A stretch of 64,000 bases of DNA from Datnioides undecimradiatus (Eukaryota > Chordata > Actinopteri > Lobotiformes > Datnioididae), in assembly GCA_008933995.1 (NCBI GenBank), contig WARS01002947.1, positions 310,001 to 374,000 on the forward strand. Reading direction: 5' to 3'. A model generated the notes under the pieces. That model was given only the letters and a program-made list of their open reading frames with translations, was not told the DNA's origin and ran no database searches. Below are positions 1 through 11,580 of this stretch, piece after piece (position 1 is the stretch's first letter; each line of letters begins with the position of its first letter). A program made the translations under genes and the position numbers.

Positions 1-327
1 TTTCACCTCGTCAGCCGTATACTGGATCTTAAGTGTTAACTTGCGTCTGACCGTCAGCGCTTCAGATGCATTTACGTCATTTCAAGCAGGTGCACCGGCT
101 TGTATCCCTTACCCTATCCAACACCCCTGCCCCCCATTCTCCTCCCCCTCTCTCAGGCAGAATGTGATGAGGGAGAAGATTTGAAGAGATTTGGGAGGAG
201 GGTGCTAACACTTCAGCGCAAGTGCAGAGAAGTGGGAGACAGGGGAAAGGGGGTGGGACTATGTTTTTGTCTGATAGACAGAGAGAGGGGGGGAAAGGGA
301 CACGCAGTTTGAAAGCGTGGAGCAGAG

Positions 328-374
328 CTATTTTTAACCTGCACTGGCAGCCTGATAGGCTCGGTCTATATATA
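328..374 (+). promoter_or_regulatory. MEF2-type site followed by TATATATA
   Basis: CTATTTTTAA (328-337) is a full match to the MEF2 consensus, and TATATATA lies at 367-374. A CRE-like TTACGTCA sits further up at 72-79. The arrangement resembles a muscle-type core promoter, but no exon can be shown downstream, so this may be chance. Confidence 0.25.
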
Positions 375-400
375 GCGAAGCAGCTCGGGTAACCATGTGA

Positions 401-429
401 GTATGTGTGTGTGCATGTGTGTGCGTGCA
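401..429 (+). repeat. imperfect (TG)n
   Basis: TG dinucleotides broken by single CA/CG steps. Confidence 0.85.
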
Positions 430-495
430 TCGAGAAGCCATTCAGGGTGACTGTGACGCTGTCCCTGTCCAGCTGTAACCAGGATACTCCTCAAC

Positions 496-530
496 GACAC
501 ACAAACACACACACATACACGCACACACAG
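496..530 (+). repeat. imperfect (CA)n
   Basis: A CA-rich run with interruptions (CACACAAACACACACACATACACGC). Confidence 0.85.
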
Positions 531-1575
531 TCATGTGTAATGTTGTTTTACACTGTTTGCTCCTGCAACACATTAAGATATACAACAGTCACAAGTTATG
601 TTTTCTGAACCTTCAAGAAGGCAGCGCTCAAATTCAAGTGATTCATAAACTGTCTTGTATAATATATAATCAATATATATTAATAAATTATATAATAACT
701 CTCATGTAACTTTATAATCCTTTCATTACCATGCTGTCTTCTTCTATTACAAGCATCATTTGTCTGCTTAACTAGATGGGACTTTAAGCCAGCCACATGC
801 ATCTGCTATTAAATATTTGCGAGGTCCACTGTTGGATTTATAGCAGTGACACAATTGGCAGGTGTCTGCGAATGTGCGCACATGTCGGCAAACACACAGC
901 AGAGGGGGTTAGCCACGGGGCAGCTGCTGGTGTGGTCATTTGTTGTTTCAGGTGTTTTGACAGACAGACGGTGAGAGCATCAAGGAACAGCTGAACATTT
1001 GTCTGGACATGCACATCAAAGCCAGCCCGTACTGTATTAGCTCAGCTGCAATTGTAGTCTCTTTCTCTCACACACACACAAAAACAGACACACTTGTGCA
1101 GAATGATTATCAAATTGCAATGTGCACATAATGTTCCCCACAGTGTTTCTAATTTAGACATTAAGTGAGCTTTCCTGCAGCACCACCTACAAGGACAGTT
1201 AGCTGAGTACGTGTGATATCTTACGATCTAAGAGACAGACTACCCAGAAATTTAAAATTTAGATTAAGGCAAGGAACGCTCCTCCATGTTGTGGAGTGTA
1301 ATAAAGAGTCTCTTAGGGCCACTTGGAAGGACTTGAGACCGTGTTGACTGTGACAGCTGTTTACCAGGTTTGTTTGCAAGTTATTTCAAATGAATGAGTC
1401 AAGGTCTCTATTAAACTTTACAAGAATTCAATAGTAGGCACAAAATGATCTCTGTGGGAATGGAACATTTGCAAGTGATTTAATGTTAACTTCTCCTCCT
1501 GTTGTAAGATACACACTCTCCACTCTAGGTAGAGACTGGAGCATTAATCATTCAGCAGATGGCCACTCTTTATAT

Positions 1576-1616
1576 ACGTGTGTGCGTGTGTGTGCGTGTG
1601 TGTGCATGTGTGTGTG
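1576..1616 (+). repeat. compound (TG)n
   Basis: TGTG blocks separated regularly by CG or CA, about 40 bases. Confidence 0.88.
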
Positions 1617-2104
1617 CAACAAAGAAAATGCCATGGCTGAATATCAAATAACAGCCTTCCTGACCCTGACCTTTTTACAGGAGCTCCAAAGGTCTCATCC
1701 CTCTGCATTATCACAAACCTCATTATTTATTCATGACCAGGAGTTAGACTGTTAATGTCTCCCTGCATATGTGGCAGCTTGTATGTGTATAACTGACACA
1801 TAAATACATGTTATATGAATGTATACAATATATAACTGGACAAAAGCTGACCTGATTAAACCAACAGAGTGTTGGCTGCATAACACCCAGCCCACATTAA
1901 GTAGAATTTCATCATCATTATCACAACATTCACCTGCATTCAATGGGTCACAGCAGAAGCCCACTGTGTTTATACTGTTACAGCACACCTGGGCCCATGT
2001 TATCTTACCTTAAATAAATACAATCAGTTCCATGCATTCAGACACAAAGTTCAAATTTGGCATAAATATTAAATCAAGAATTCATATTGTCAGATTTGAG
2101 GTAG

Positions 2105-2620
2105 CAGCTGAAATAAACAAACAGTTGGAGAGAGGCAGCCCTATAAACCAGCCAACAGGTGAGAGGCAGTAAAAGAAAATAGCCAGTTGGAGAAAGGTAG
2201 CCAAAACAAAGAGCCAATCAAAGAGATGCAGCTGGACAAAATAAACCAATCAGAGAGAGGCAACCCAATAAAAGCAGTTACTCAGAAAGTGGAATCCCTA
2301 TAAACCAGCCAATCAAAAAGAGGCAGCTGAAAAAACAACCAATCACTGAATGGCAGCCCTATAAACCAGCCAATCAGAAAGAGAAACAAAAATCAGTTAG
2401 AGAAAGACAGAGAAAGACAAAACAAAGAGCTAATCAGAGATACACAGTTCTATACAACCGACAAAGTCAGAGAGAGGCAGCTCTATTAAAAGTACAAAAA
2501 ACCCAATCAATCAGAATGTTTTAATAGAAAAAAAATAGCCAATGAAAGCGAGGCAACAGAAAAAACAGCCAATTACAGAGAGGCACATGAATAAAAACAA
2601 GCCAATCAGAGAGATTTAGC
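2105..2620 (+). repeat. degenerate ~31-bp minisatellite rich in CCAAT boxes
   Basis: Recurring words are CCTATAAACCAGCCAATCA and GAGAGAGGCAGC, drifting along about 515 bases, or roughly 16 units. CCAAT occurs at 2214, 2246, 2265, 2309, 2339, 2370, 2503, 2539, 2569 and 2602, mostly 30-36 bases apart. No open frame runs through it. The family is not recognised. Copies are too diverged for a recent expansion. Confidence 0.85.
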
Positions 2621-3802
2621 CAAAACATGGCCTCTGTGTTACAATGTTTGCTCTGTAAAGTAAAGCTTTACACAGCAACAAGCCAAATGGTATCATCTCC
2701 TCACTGAAGAGGTTTACTAAAGAGGAGTAAAACAAAGTACATAAAGCAGAGCCTTAGAGCTAGAATACACAGATCCACCCAGCTTTTGTGGGTCACAAAA
2801 CTCAAATTTAAGCCCAATGAACACCAGTTGAATGAGCATCTCTTCTCTAGCTCAGCGCATTTCTGTAAGTCATGATATCGTGCTCTGCGGCCCTCCATAA
2901 CCGTAACATCTGGATGAATTCAGATCATCCTAGCATGAAGCAGAAACGCTACAGGCAGCCAATCTGCTGTTTCTTCTGCATTGTGTTCTGCATGTGATAG
3001 GGTGCCTTCCAGCTGAGTGGCCAAAGAGATAAGCTCCGCTCACACACATGCGCATGCACACACACACTCATTCGTGGACACAGGCGTGTACAGAGACATA
3101 GAACGAGGCAGAGAAATACATCTGTGCAAGGTAGATAAGACCACTGCTGAACAAGGGCCACTCACACATCCACATCTCTCACTCTCTTTTCACTTTCAAA
3201 CACACACTACCCATAGCCCCTGTACACACATGCTTGCCACTCCCACTGAAATTTCCACCTGCATCACCTAAATGAGCTACTGCAAAGTCTCCTACTGATT
3301 TTTGTTCTTTAATGTTAAAAAGAGACGAGAAGATGCCATATTTGTTGGTTGTTGGACATGTTGTTATCAACATGAACTTGTGTGAATTATATATATAAAT
3401 GACTTTGTATATGTAGTATCTTATTATTCATCCTTGTATGTGATGCCGGTTCTTTCTTGTTGACTTCACATTTGTGTTTGGTTATTTTTTTCGTTTGGAC
3501 TCAGCCCTTTGTTGAAAAGAATTCCTGTTGATGTGACACTTTCTGCCTGAGCTTTTTAAAGCTCCCCTGTGGCACTCAGCCCTCCAAGAGAGCGCTGCAC
3601 ATTTAGCCATCCATTTGTGCAGCATGCCCATGTATTTACCACACACTGGCATGGGTGCCTTCCCCAACACGCACGGCAGGCACTCCCGGTAATTGGCCTG
3701 GAGAATAACTTGAGTGTGCATGCAAGCCTCTTCTTAACATGAGAAGTTTGGCATATATTCACTCACGCAATGGAGTTCCCTTATTTCCCTGAAAGCACAA
3801 AA

Positions 3803-3832
3803 ATATATATATACACACACACACACACACAT
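3803..3832 (+). repeat. (AT)n(AC)n microsatellite
   Basis: About five AT units run directly into about ten AC units. Confidence 0.92.
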
Positions 3833-5573
3833 AAATACTCATACATTAATTAAGAATGCATTTACATGCAAACAACACAAACATGCCTGCCCCATTTCTC
3901 TCAGCCCTGGCCATGATATTTTGTTTTTACAGAGGGACCAGTTTCAGAAACAGAATGAGAGAACATCACAGAGCGTACACAGTGTGTGGCAGGCTAGGAT
4001 TTTTAAAAGACCACATTAATCCAGATGGCTGCAGCAGAAAAAGCAGGTCTATTTTACATCAAGCTTGTTCTATAAAGATGTTTAAATAGGTGTTTAGTAA
4101 TAGTGTGTTTTTATGCTCGAAGGGGTGCTATAATCATAATTATAACTGTCGTAATATTACAGATATGCATTAAATGAAAGTTGCACAGAAGGGCTTCTTT
4201 GCCGTGCAGAGATGAATGCGTGGGGCCCAGAGTGCACTGTATATTTTTCAGATGAAAAGGTTATAAAATGGTACTTGTCATTTCTTAAGTCAATCTGTCA
4301 ACAACGTGCGGACATTTGTTTCATTTTAATTGATTTAACCTATTCTGTATTATGTTCATGGCAGTGTGAAAATTGAGCATGTTGCCTTTTGTCAGTAATG
4401 CGGTGCTCCACACTCATGTAGTTAACGGAGACTGGACAATATTTATTGCATGCATAAGAAAGAGGTCCAGCTGTGCCTGTGAGCGGGCATATTTTAATAA
4501 ACCTGAACATTTGCATCTGCAAATATCCACAGAACATAAAATCTATCAAAAACACTTTGTCTCAGCTGAGACCCCCCCCAAATCACATACTAAACAGCTA
4601 TCACACACCAGGGAATTGTGTGTGCATCCACATTTGGACATACACTGTTTCATCTGTGTTTGCATCAGTGTGGATGTGTTCACTGCAAGAACCCACCCCC
4701 ACCCCCCACCCAAACATCAGTGCTCCTTAAGTGCTTCTCCAGTGAATGAGAGGAGAAAGGGGAACACCATTATCATTGTCAGAGGGTGGGGGTGGGGAAG
4801 GTGTATTAGGAATGAAGAGGAGGAGAAGGTTAAAATATAAATATTCATATTGATAATTAGAAGATATTTTGACTTTACATTTTAATCATTGTTTCAAATT
4901 CACATTTCCAGAATGTAACTTCATTAACAAAATAATAATGCTGCAATGTCAAAATAGCTTTTCCTAATGCTGACAAACATCTGTGAGCTCTTTAAACAGA
5001 GATCTGCTATGTGCACCAGATATTATGTATTTATCTTAAGCTGCTTACCTAACGTGACTTAACATACTCACTTTATCGTGACCATGATCATTTCCTAAAC
5101 TTAACCGAGCAGTTTCACCTGATGACAACAGAGGTCTCCTGACTATAGATGTGCTAGGAGATCAGGTTAAATAAAATGCCAAAAATTGAAAACTCCTGCT
5201 GTTTTAAAGGTGCAGAGGTCTTATGTCAGTAAAATGCACCCCTAACTAATCAACAAAGAAAGCCTGACAAACACTTGCACAATTAATTTAACAGCAGAGC
5301 AGCAACACTGAGCTGGTCTTTGCAGGTGTGACTTCCTCACTAGTTTCTGTGCAGACGTATCCACCGTGTTACTGAAATCCATTTGTCTGACCAGTTCAGT
5401 CGATCCTAACAGCCAATCTTCACTCTTAGTTCACACACAGATTCCTTAAGTTTTCTTTTTGGAATATTGACCATGTTCTATACCTTACTTTTGTGATTTG
5501 CGCTGTTTAAAAGCACAAAACCCCCTGATCGTGCTGATCTCCTCATGAGCTCTCAGTCACACCGGTTCATTTC

Positions 5574-5613
5574 CTGCCTCCAATGCAGAGACTCTGCCTC
5601 CAATGCAGAGAGA
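5574..5613 (+). repeat. 20-bp tandem duplication
   Basis: CTGCCTCCAATGCAGAGA starts at 5574 and again at 5594. The units are almost identical, followed by a short GA run. Confidence 0.85.
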
Positions 5614-6042
5614 GAGAGTGGGTGCCAGTCTTTCATGATGGTGAGATGTTTCCCTGCAGGCAAATTCACAAAAGGAAAATACAATTATTTTAACATAGTT
5701 CAACCTGTCAGAAGTTGAGCTGAGCTCCTCCATGTCAGGTTTCCTGAAATGAAAAAGTCATCACATATAATGATATTTGATTCAAGAACATCTTGAACAT
5801 ATTCTGAGTTATCATTGGTATTTCACACCCAAGGAAAATGAAAAAAAAAATCAGAGCCACAAATTTCTAGGACAAATGTAGAAAAGGATGTCAGGGAGGA
5901 TGGGAAGAGTCCAAAACATTTGTGGAAGAGGTAAAATTAGATGGAACAAGGCAACAAGGAGTGGGAGAGTCAAGGGAAAGTAGAAGATGGAGGGATGAAA
6001 AAGTAGAGTGGGAGGGGAGGACCAGAGAGGACAAACCAGGAA

Positions 6043-6066
6043 GGGGGAAGGGGGAAGGGGGAAGGG
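6043..6066 (+). repeat. G-quadruplex motif made of 7-bp GGGGGAA repeats
   Basis: G-runs at 6043-6047, 6050-6054, 6057-6061 and 6064-6066 are separated by AA each time. This satisfies the four-tract, short-loop pattern for a stable intramolecular quadruplex. Confidence 0.8.
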
Positions 6067-6121
6067 AAGGACTGGTACAACAGCTGATGCTAAGTTGTAA
6101 TTGCCTCAATTAGCTGATAGG

Positions 6122-6161
6122 GCTGCCATGGCAACAGTGTTTGAGTTGTTGCTATGGGGAC
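6122..6161 (+). promoter_or_regulatory. pair of RFX X-box-like sites
   Basis: GCTGCCATGGCAAC (6122-6135) and GTTGCTATGGGGAC (6148-6161) match the palindromic X-box GTTGCCATGGCAAC at 13 and 11 of 14 positions. They lie in the only stretch of the purine island that is not purine-biased. Function is inferred from the motif alone. Confidence 0.3.
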
Positions 6162-6796
6162 CCCAAAGCAGCATCTTCCACTGTTGCTCATGAAGGTTTG
6201 ACCAGAAAAATAGTTGAGGTGGGTTTGGAGAGATGGCTGTAAGAGTGCAATGTATTAAAGAGCAAAGATGGAAGGAAGAAAGAGGAAAGATGGATGGATG
6301 AGGTGATGCAAGAAGATGAAGATGATGGTGCTTCATATGGTGGAGTGATGGAGAAGGAGAAGGGAAAAGGAGGGGGATGGGAAGAAAAGAGTTCCATTAA
6401 AATAGAATGAAAAGGAGTGATTATCTCCTGATTGATAATAATGGAAGCCAATATAAAAGAGACACCACACTATATAATAATCTACTAAACAGAAAAGCTG
6501 GTGGACAGATGAATAGAGAAAGGAGAGGTGGATAGAGAGGAAGAGGAGTACAGAGATGGTGAGAGGAAATCAATTTAGAGAAATATGAAATATATAAAAT
6601 AAACCAAAATAAAGATGGAAATGGAAGATGATAAAAGAGAGGGAAGAGAAAAAAGAGTGAATGGCTGGAGAGACTAATCAATAAAAGCAAGCAAAGGGCT
6701 TGATTCAAAGAAAAATGGGGCAATTGATTGATTGATTGGTGGAGGTATAGCATGGAGGCTCGGTTGTGGTGTGAAGGTTTCCAGGGAGAGAGACTG

Positions 6797-6798
<2 letters not shown>

Positions 6799-6832
<34 letters not shown>
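6799..6832 (+). repeat. (GA)17 microsatellite
   Basis: An uninterrupted GA run within the purine-rich island. Confidence 0.95.
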
Positions 6833-6835
<3 letters not shown>

Positions 6836-8490
6836 ATAGGAAGGAAATGGAGCTACATAAAGAGAGAGCAGCGAGGGAGTGGTTGTTGTTGAGGAGGTAG
6901 GTGGGTGGGGATATACAGGGACCGAGGGAGAATACAGCGGAAGTTCATTGTTATCACGCTTCCCTTATTTTCTACTGTCATTCATTGAGAAGGAATTCGA
7001 TTTTCACTTAGACTCATTCCTTTCACCGTCGGTCTCGCCAGTAGCTCGGTCTGAATGTCTTCTTCTTACAAAATGGACTTTCCTCATTTTTCCTCATTTC
7101 CCCACCATTTTAGACCCAGACAATGTTAAAAGAGTTCTTTAGTTAAAGACAAAGGGATCCAAATTGATGCAGCAGAACCACATATACTGTCTTTTAACAC
7201 AATCTTCTCCCTCAAAACTTGTCACCTGCATTACCCATAATGCAACTTGGCCACTGACAGGTACGCCAGAGCTCGGGAAAATTAATCGCAGAATCAGCAC
7301 TGCTGATATTCCACCTCACAGATCTCTGAATGCTTTCCACTGGGATTTTGTTGGGAGTAATACATCATCAATTAGTCCATATACAAAAACAAAAGTTACA
7401 GCTGCATCTACACATGACGCAAAATATCACTGCTATCATTAGCTAAGCACTGATAACTCACATCATGTCCCACAGGGAGAATTTAACATTTTATCATTCC
7501 AATTACAACTTCTGTAAGTAAGAAATGGCACCAAAGGAGATGGCCATTGGAACTGATGGACAAACAGGCAACTATGAACACCTTATTATAGACACCCTGT
7601 AGGACTCTATCCCACTTGGCCACTTCCCAAATAAAAAAGGGTTATGTCTGTCATGCATTTTGCAGTCAAAATAAAAAGTTGCACACAAGCAGTAACTCAT
7701 TTGCCCTCCTCTAAAACCTGGGTTCAACTAATACCTGGGACAATAATTACCATTCCATAAGGTTCTTATGCAATGAAAACATCATGCCAGCAAGATTCAA
7801 TGTCAGTAACATCGCATGTGGTTGATAAACAGTAATATAATGTGACAGCATGCTACACAACTCCACCAATCAATGCCAAGATTTTCACAAATCACAGCTA
7901 ATGAAGCCTGAAGTAGAGAACTGAACAGTCATGGCAGCAAGTGCATTGCATTAGAGCAGTGCACAGTTTGACTGGAAGTACTTCACGTGGACAACCTGCA
8001 GCCAATCAGAATGGAGTGATGCAAACCATGGTATATATTTAAAAAAAGATAACACTTGTTTTTTATTTCTTTCATACTTGCACACAAAAATGATTTTATT
8101 GATTTTCTTAAAAAGAACTTCTACAGAAATCCCTAGAAAGACTAATAGTGACTGCAGATGTTTCTGGTAATACATGTTGCTCCACAAACACATTTCCAGT
8201 CACTTCCATCAGTTCCAGGTGAATCTCTGCATGCCTGCATATGACTGATGGACTGTCAGAGCAAAATTCCCACTGGTCCCCAGACAGAGCATTAGAAAGT
8301 AGTGGCTGGAGGGAGAGACGGGGCAGGACAAGGTGAACCAGTTATGCTGTGAGGACTCAGCTATTTGGCTGAATCTCTTGCTTGGACGGGTTGACTGGGA
8401 CCCACGGCTCTTTTGATCTGCAGCCCAAAGAGAAACCTGTCACTCTCCCTGATCTGGTGGAAGATGGATGTTGGCGGCCAGACAACAGCT

Positions 8491-8545
8491 GTGGTGCGTG
8501 TGTGAGCGCGGGTGTGGGTGTGTGGGTGTGTGGGAGCGTGTGAGC
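8491..8545 (+). repeat. TG/GTGTGG-rich microsatellite
   Basis: Repeated GTGTGGGTGTG words over about 55 bases. Confidence 0.8.
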
Positions 8546-9343
8546 CGTATCTCTGTGTTTCAGTCTCTGTCCGAAACTCCCCTCCACGCACACACTGTTA
8601 GCAATTTATGCATATCAAGTGTGTATCTGCACATGTGTGTCTTTGCAGAGCTCCCTATCCACTGTTAAACAGCGAGTGTGCCACCGCCGGTGTCACAGAA
8701 TCACTCAATCTTCAATCATGTCAGGGAGAGCAGACTTGAGATGGTGACGCTCTTTCCATATATATTCATGAAAGGCCATCTTTTCACAGCAGACAGGGGC
8801 TTTCGCTCTGTTAGTCGTCTGATTTATCGCCCCGCCACGCCTGAAGGTTTATATATATGGTCACATGAGGGAGCGGAGCGCAAACTGCTGAGCTGCTCAA
8901 AGCTCTTCAGCGCACACATGCTTATGGACTCACACACACGCCATCAGAGCAGTGTGCCACACCCCAGTTGAGTCAGTGTGATGTTGTGTATCCCCCCACA
9001 GAGTTAACTCAGCCTTAATATCCTCCTTTTACTCATCACACACAGCTAAATTTAGAGAAACTGGTCCACAGTTGTGTATTTCTATCTGCATCTGAAGCCA
9101 GGTGTTGATGGTGACAGGTGTTTTGATATTGATCAGGTGGCGCATATTCATTTATTATCAGTCTAGCCCTCTTGCTTCAGCTCAGCCAATCAGAACCTCT
9201 CTGATTCAGACGGCGTCCCCACGTTTTATCCCCCACATAAAATGTCATCCGATGCTAAAAGATCTCCATTACATGACACCACAAGCGCACAAATCACACA
9301 AGCTTGCACTCAAACTGCAAATGAAGAAAATGTGGACAGGAAA

Positions 9344-9374
9344 AACACACACACACAACACCACACACACGCAC
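9344..9374 (+). repeat. (CA)n microsatellite
   Basis: CA units with a short interruption at 9358-9362. Confidence 0.85.
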
Positions 9375-11309
9375 GCTCTTTCCACACTGCCAAGCACTAA
9401 TACGTAAATGAGATTTCATGTCAGAGAGCTTAAAGCAACAACGCCTCCTTGAATTAACAGGATTTTTAGAGGGTGGTTTCATCCTGCTACCTTCTGCTTT
9501 TTACTTCTGATCTGATCACCAATAAGAAATCAAAGCCGCAAGTTAAAATCTCTCAGTGTCTCATTAGAAAAGCACTGGTCCGGGTTCCTTATGCGCCTTC
9601 ATTTCAAGCAAAAGACTCAGACATTTACTGCCAGCGCTGTCATCCGGAACGCTGATAGCAAGGTGAAACCAGTGAATCCATCATTTCTGTCATTTGCTTT
9701 TTTGTAGAAAAACCCACAGTTCTCTCCAGTCCCGAGGAATGTTACAGTTATTCTCAGAGAAAATGTGCTGAAGGGTACAAAGTTTTCATATATTTAGAGG
9801 CATGTGGATTTTGAAAGGGAGTGTTCAAGTGAAAAGCATACCATCTCCCAGAGTACACATTTGAAATAGATTCATTAAGGCGAGAAGGGCAAAATGGCAA
9901 GACAGACACGCGGAAAAGAAAAATGACTCATTCATTTAAGTTTTTAAAATTAATTCTGACCACAGCTGATCTGCATAAAAGGTTAGTATCCAAGGACTTT
10001 GGAATAAAACATGTATTCTACATTCAAAAAAATTCCCAGAATCACTGAATTTTCTCATTCAAGAGGAGAAAAAAAGATCTGACACGTTTTCAGATTATGA
10101 TAAAACATCGATGCGTGTGGTTGTGTATCATACAGTAATCTCAGGACATGGTAAACGTCACAAAGACGGTCCAGACGTGGTTGTGTCTCAACTTTCTAAC
10201 CTTCTGACAATGTTAAAAGCACGTTCGTTCCCACAGTGCTTTGCCAGAGATGAGGAAGCATGCAAGGTTTGAACTTTGCCTTTTTTTATTCTTCACACGG
10301 TTACATTGTTTCTGTCTACATGCGCAAAATACAGAAACACAGTGAACGTCTTCAGGGAGACACTGTCTAAATGTGAGCAACATTATGTCTGTGATGGCCC
10401 TGCTTTCAGCTGGTGGGGCGATAACTAACAGTTGTTTCCCTAATGGATTAATCCAAAGATTTCTCCATGAATAATTTAGTGGGTCAAAGGTCAGAAAACA
10501 ATGACAAATGCCTCACATTTCACTGTGAGTCAAAGTCACGGTGACCTTGACAAATACCACTTTCACCAAACAAACAATCCACAACACAAAGACGGTCAGT
10601 TAACTGTCATAGACTCGGCTGGATCCAGGGAAGCATTTCTTCAAGGTTATTTTAAAGAATTAGTCAGTTATGAAAGACGTCACTAAATCTTTGCAGCTTT
10701 ATAACAGCAGTGTGTTCAGCTCTGAACAGTTTTTACTGATATGCACCGAAACACCTTCTTGTGCAAGTCCTTTAATTTCAAGCACCTGACGCTTGAGAAC
10801 AGTGCTTATTATTTACCCCCCACCTCCACCCTGCAAGGTCAGAATAGGGGTGACGATCCAAAACAATATCTAACATCTCCCTATGCAGGTCTCACAGTGT
10901 GTGTCATTTGCACATTTAAACAATTCTTGTTCCACTTAGAAACAGCTAATTAATCCATGAGCATACCAGCAACACATCTCGCAACTTTGTAAAGGCAACT
11001 CTATTTCCATTCAAGCTCTGCAAATTGCTGGAAACAATTCGTTAGACGGGGAGGACATCATCAAAGACTCTGAGTGGATTTCAGCAGAAAACCTTGCACT
11101 TAGCAGTATGACAAGACAACAGGCCATTCACCTGAGTTTGTTTTAGTAAACCTTGACACTGCTGGCTGCACGTGTCTGTTATCACACCGTGGGACCAAAG
11201 AGAAGCACTGCTGATGCCTCCTCTTCAGAGTGATTCTAAATGGAGAGTGACTGGCCATGAATTGCCTTCGTCTTCTATTAATTATCGTCAATAACGCCTC
11301 CCTGCCCAT

Positions 11310-11580
11310 TTACCTCTCATGCACCCACTAACCACTTCTACTGATCGCCCCAACCCCCTCACTTATACAAAACCCATCCCCCATCACACACACATCATAC
11401 ACACATGCACTCACATCTATGCACATCAAACACACACCGGCCCCCATTTCTCCCATACACATACCTTCTTCAATTGCTCGTTTCCCCCCTCCCCCTCTGG
11501 TCTCCACCATCTTCTCATCCATTCTTTCTTCACCTCACCCCCTTCATCCCTCCATCACCATCCCTCACCATCCTTCACTA
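11310..11580 (+). repeat. pyrimidine- and CA-rich low-complexity stretch
   Basis: The + strand is almost free of G here: CA runs (11385-11440), then CT-rich words such as CCCCCCTCCCC and CATCCCTCACC. Open frames in both directions are compositional artefacts. Confidence 0.65.

Larger units (their letters stand above)
1..2100. other. non-coding DNA, no gene seen
   Basis: There is a purine-rich patch at 160-300, TG/CA runs at 401-429, 496-530 and 1576-1616, and an AT-rich stretch around 655-700. Short frames here translate to low-complexity or cysteine/histidine-rich repeat readings and look non-coding. Confidence 0.6.
2640..5879. other. non-coding DNA, no gene seen
   Basis: Mostly unique AT-rich sequence with CA runs near 3040-3065 and 3803-3832, a C-rich patch at 4694-4710 and a 20-base tandem duplication at 5574-5613. 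The longest open frame (4373-4837) crosses repeat-like stretches and shows no domain. Confidence 0.6.
5880..6905 (+). repeat. ~1-kb purine-rich (GA-biased) island
   Basis: The + strand is strongly biased to A and G, with words such as GGAAGAAAGAGG, GATGGATG and GGGGGAA. The bias breaks only around 6070-6230. Minus-strand readings give Ser/Pro/Phe/Leu-rich peptides, an effect of composition rather than coding. It contains a G-quadruplex motif and a (GA)17 run. Confidence 0.75.

Noticed and set aside
4373-4840. 155-codon open frame, plus strand
   Set aside because: It crosses C-rich and purine-rich low-complexity DNA, has no domain or plausible promoter, and overlaps another open frame on the same strand. 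Chance frame.
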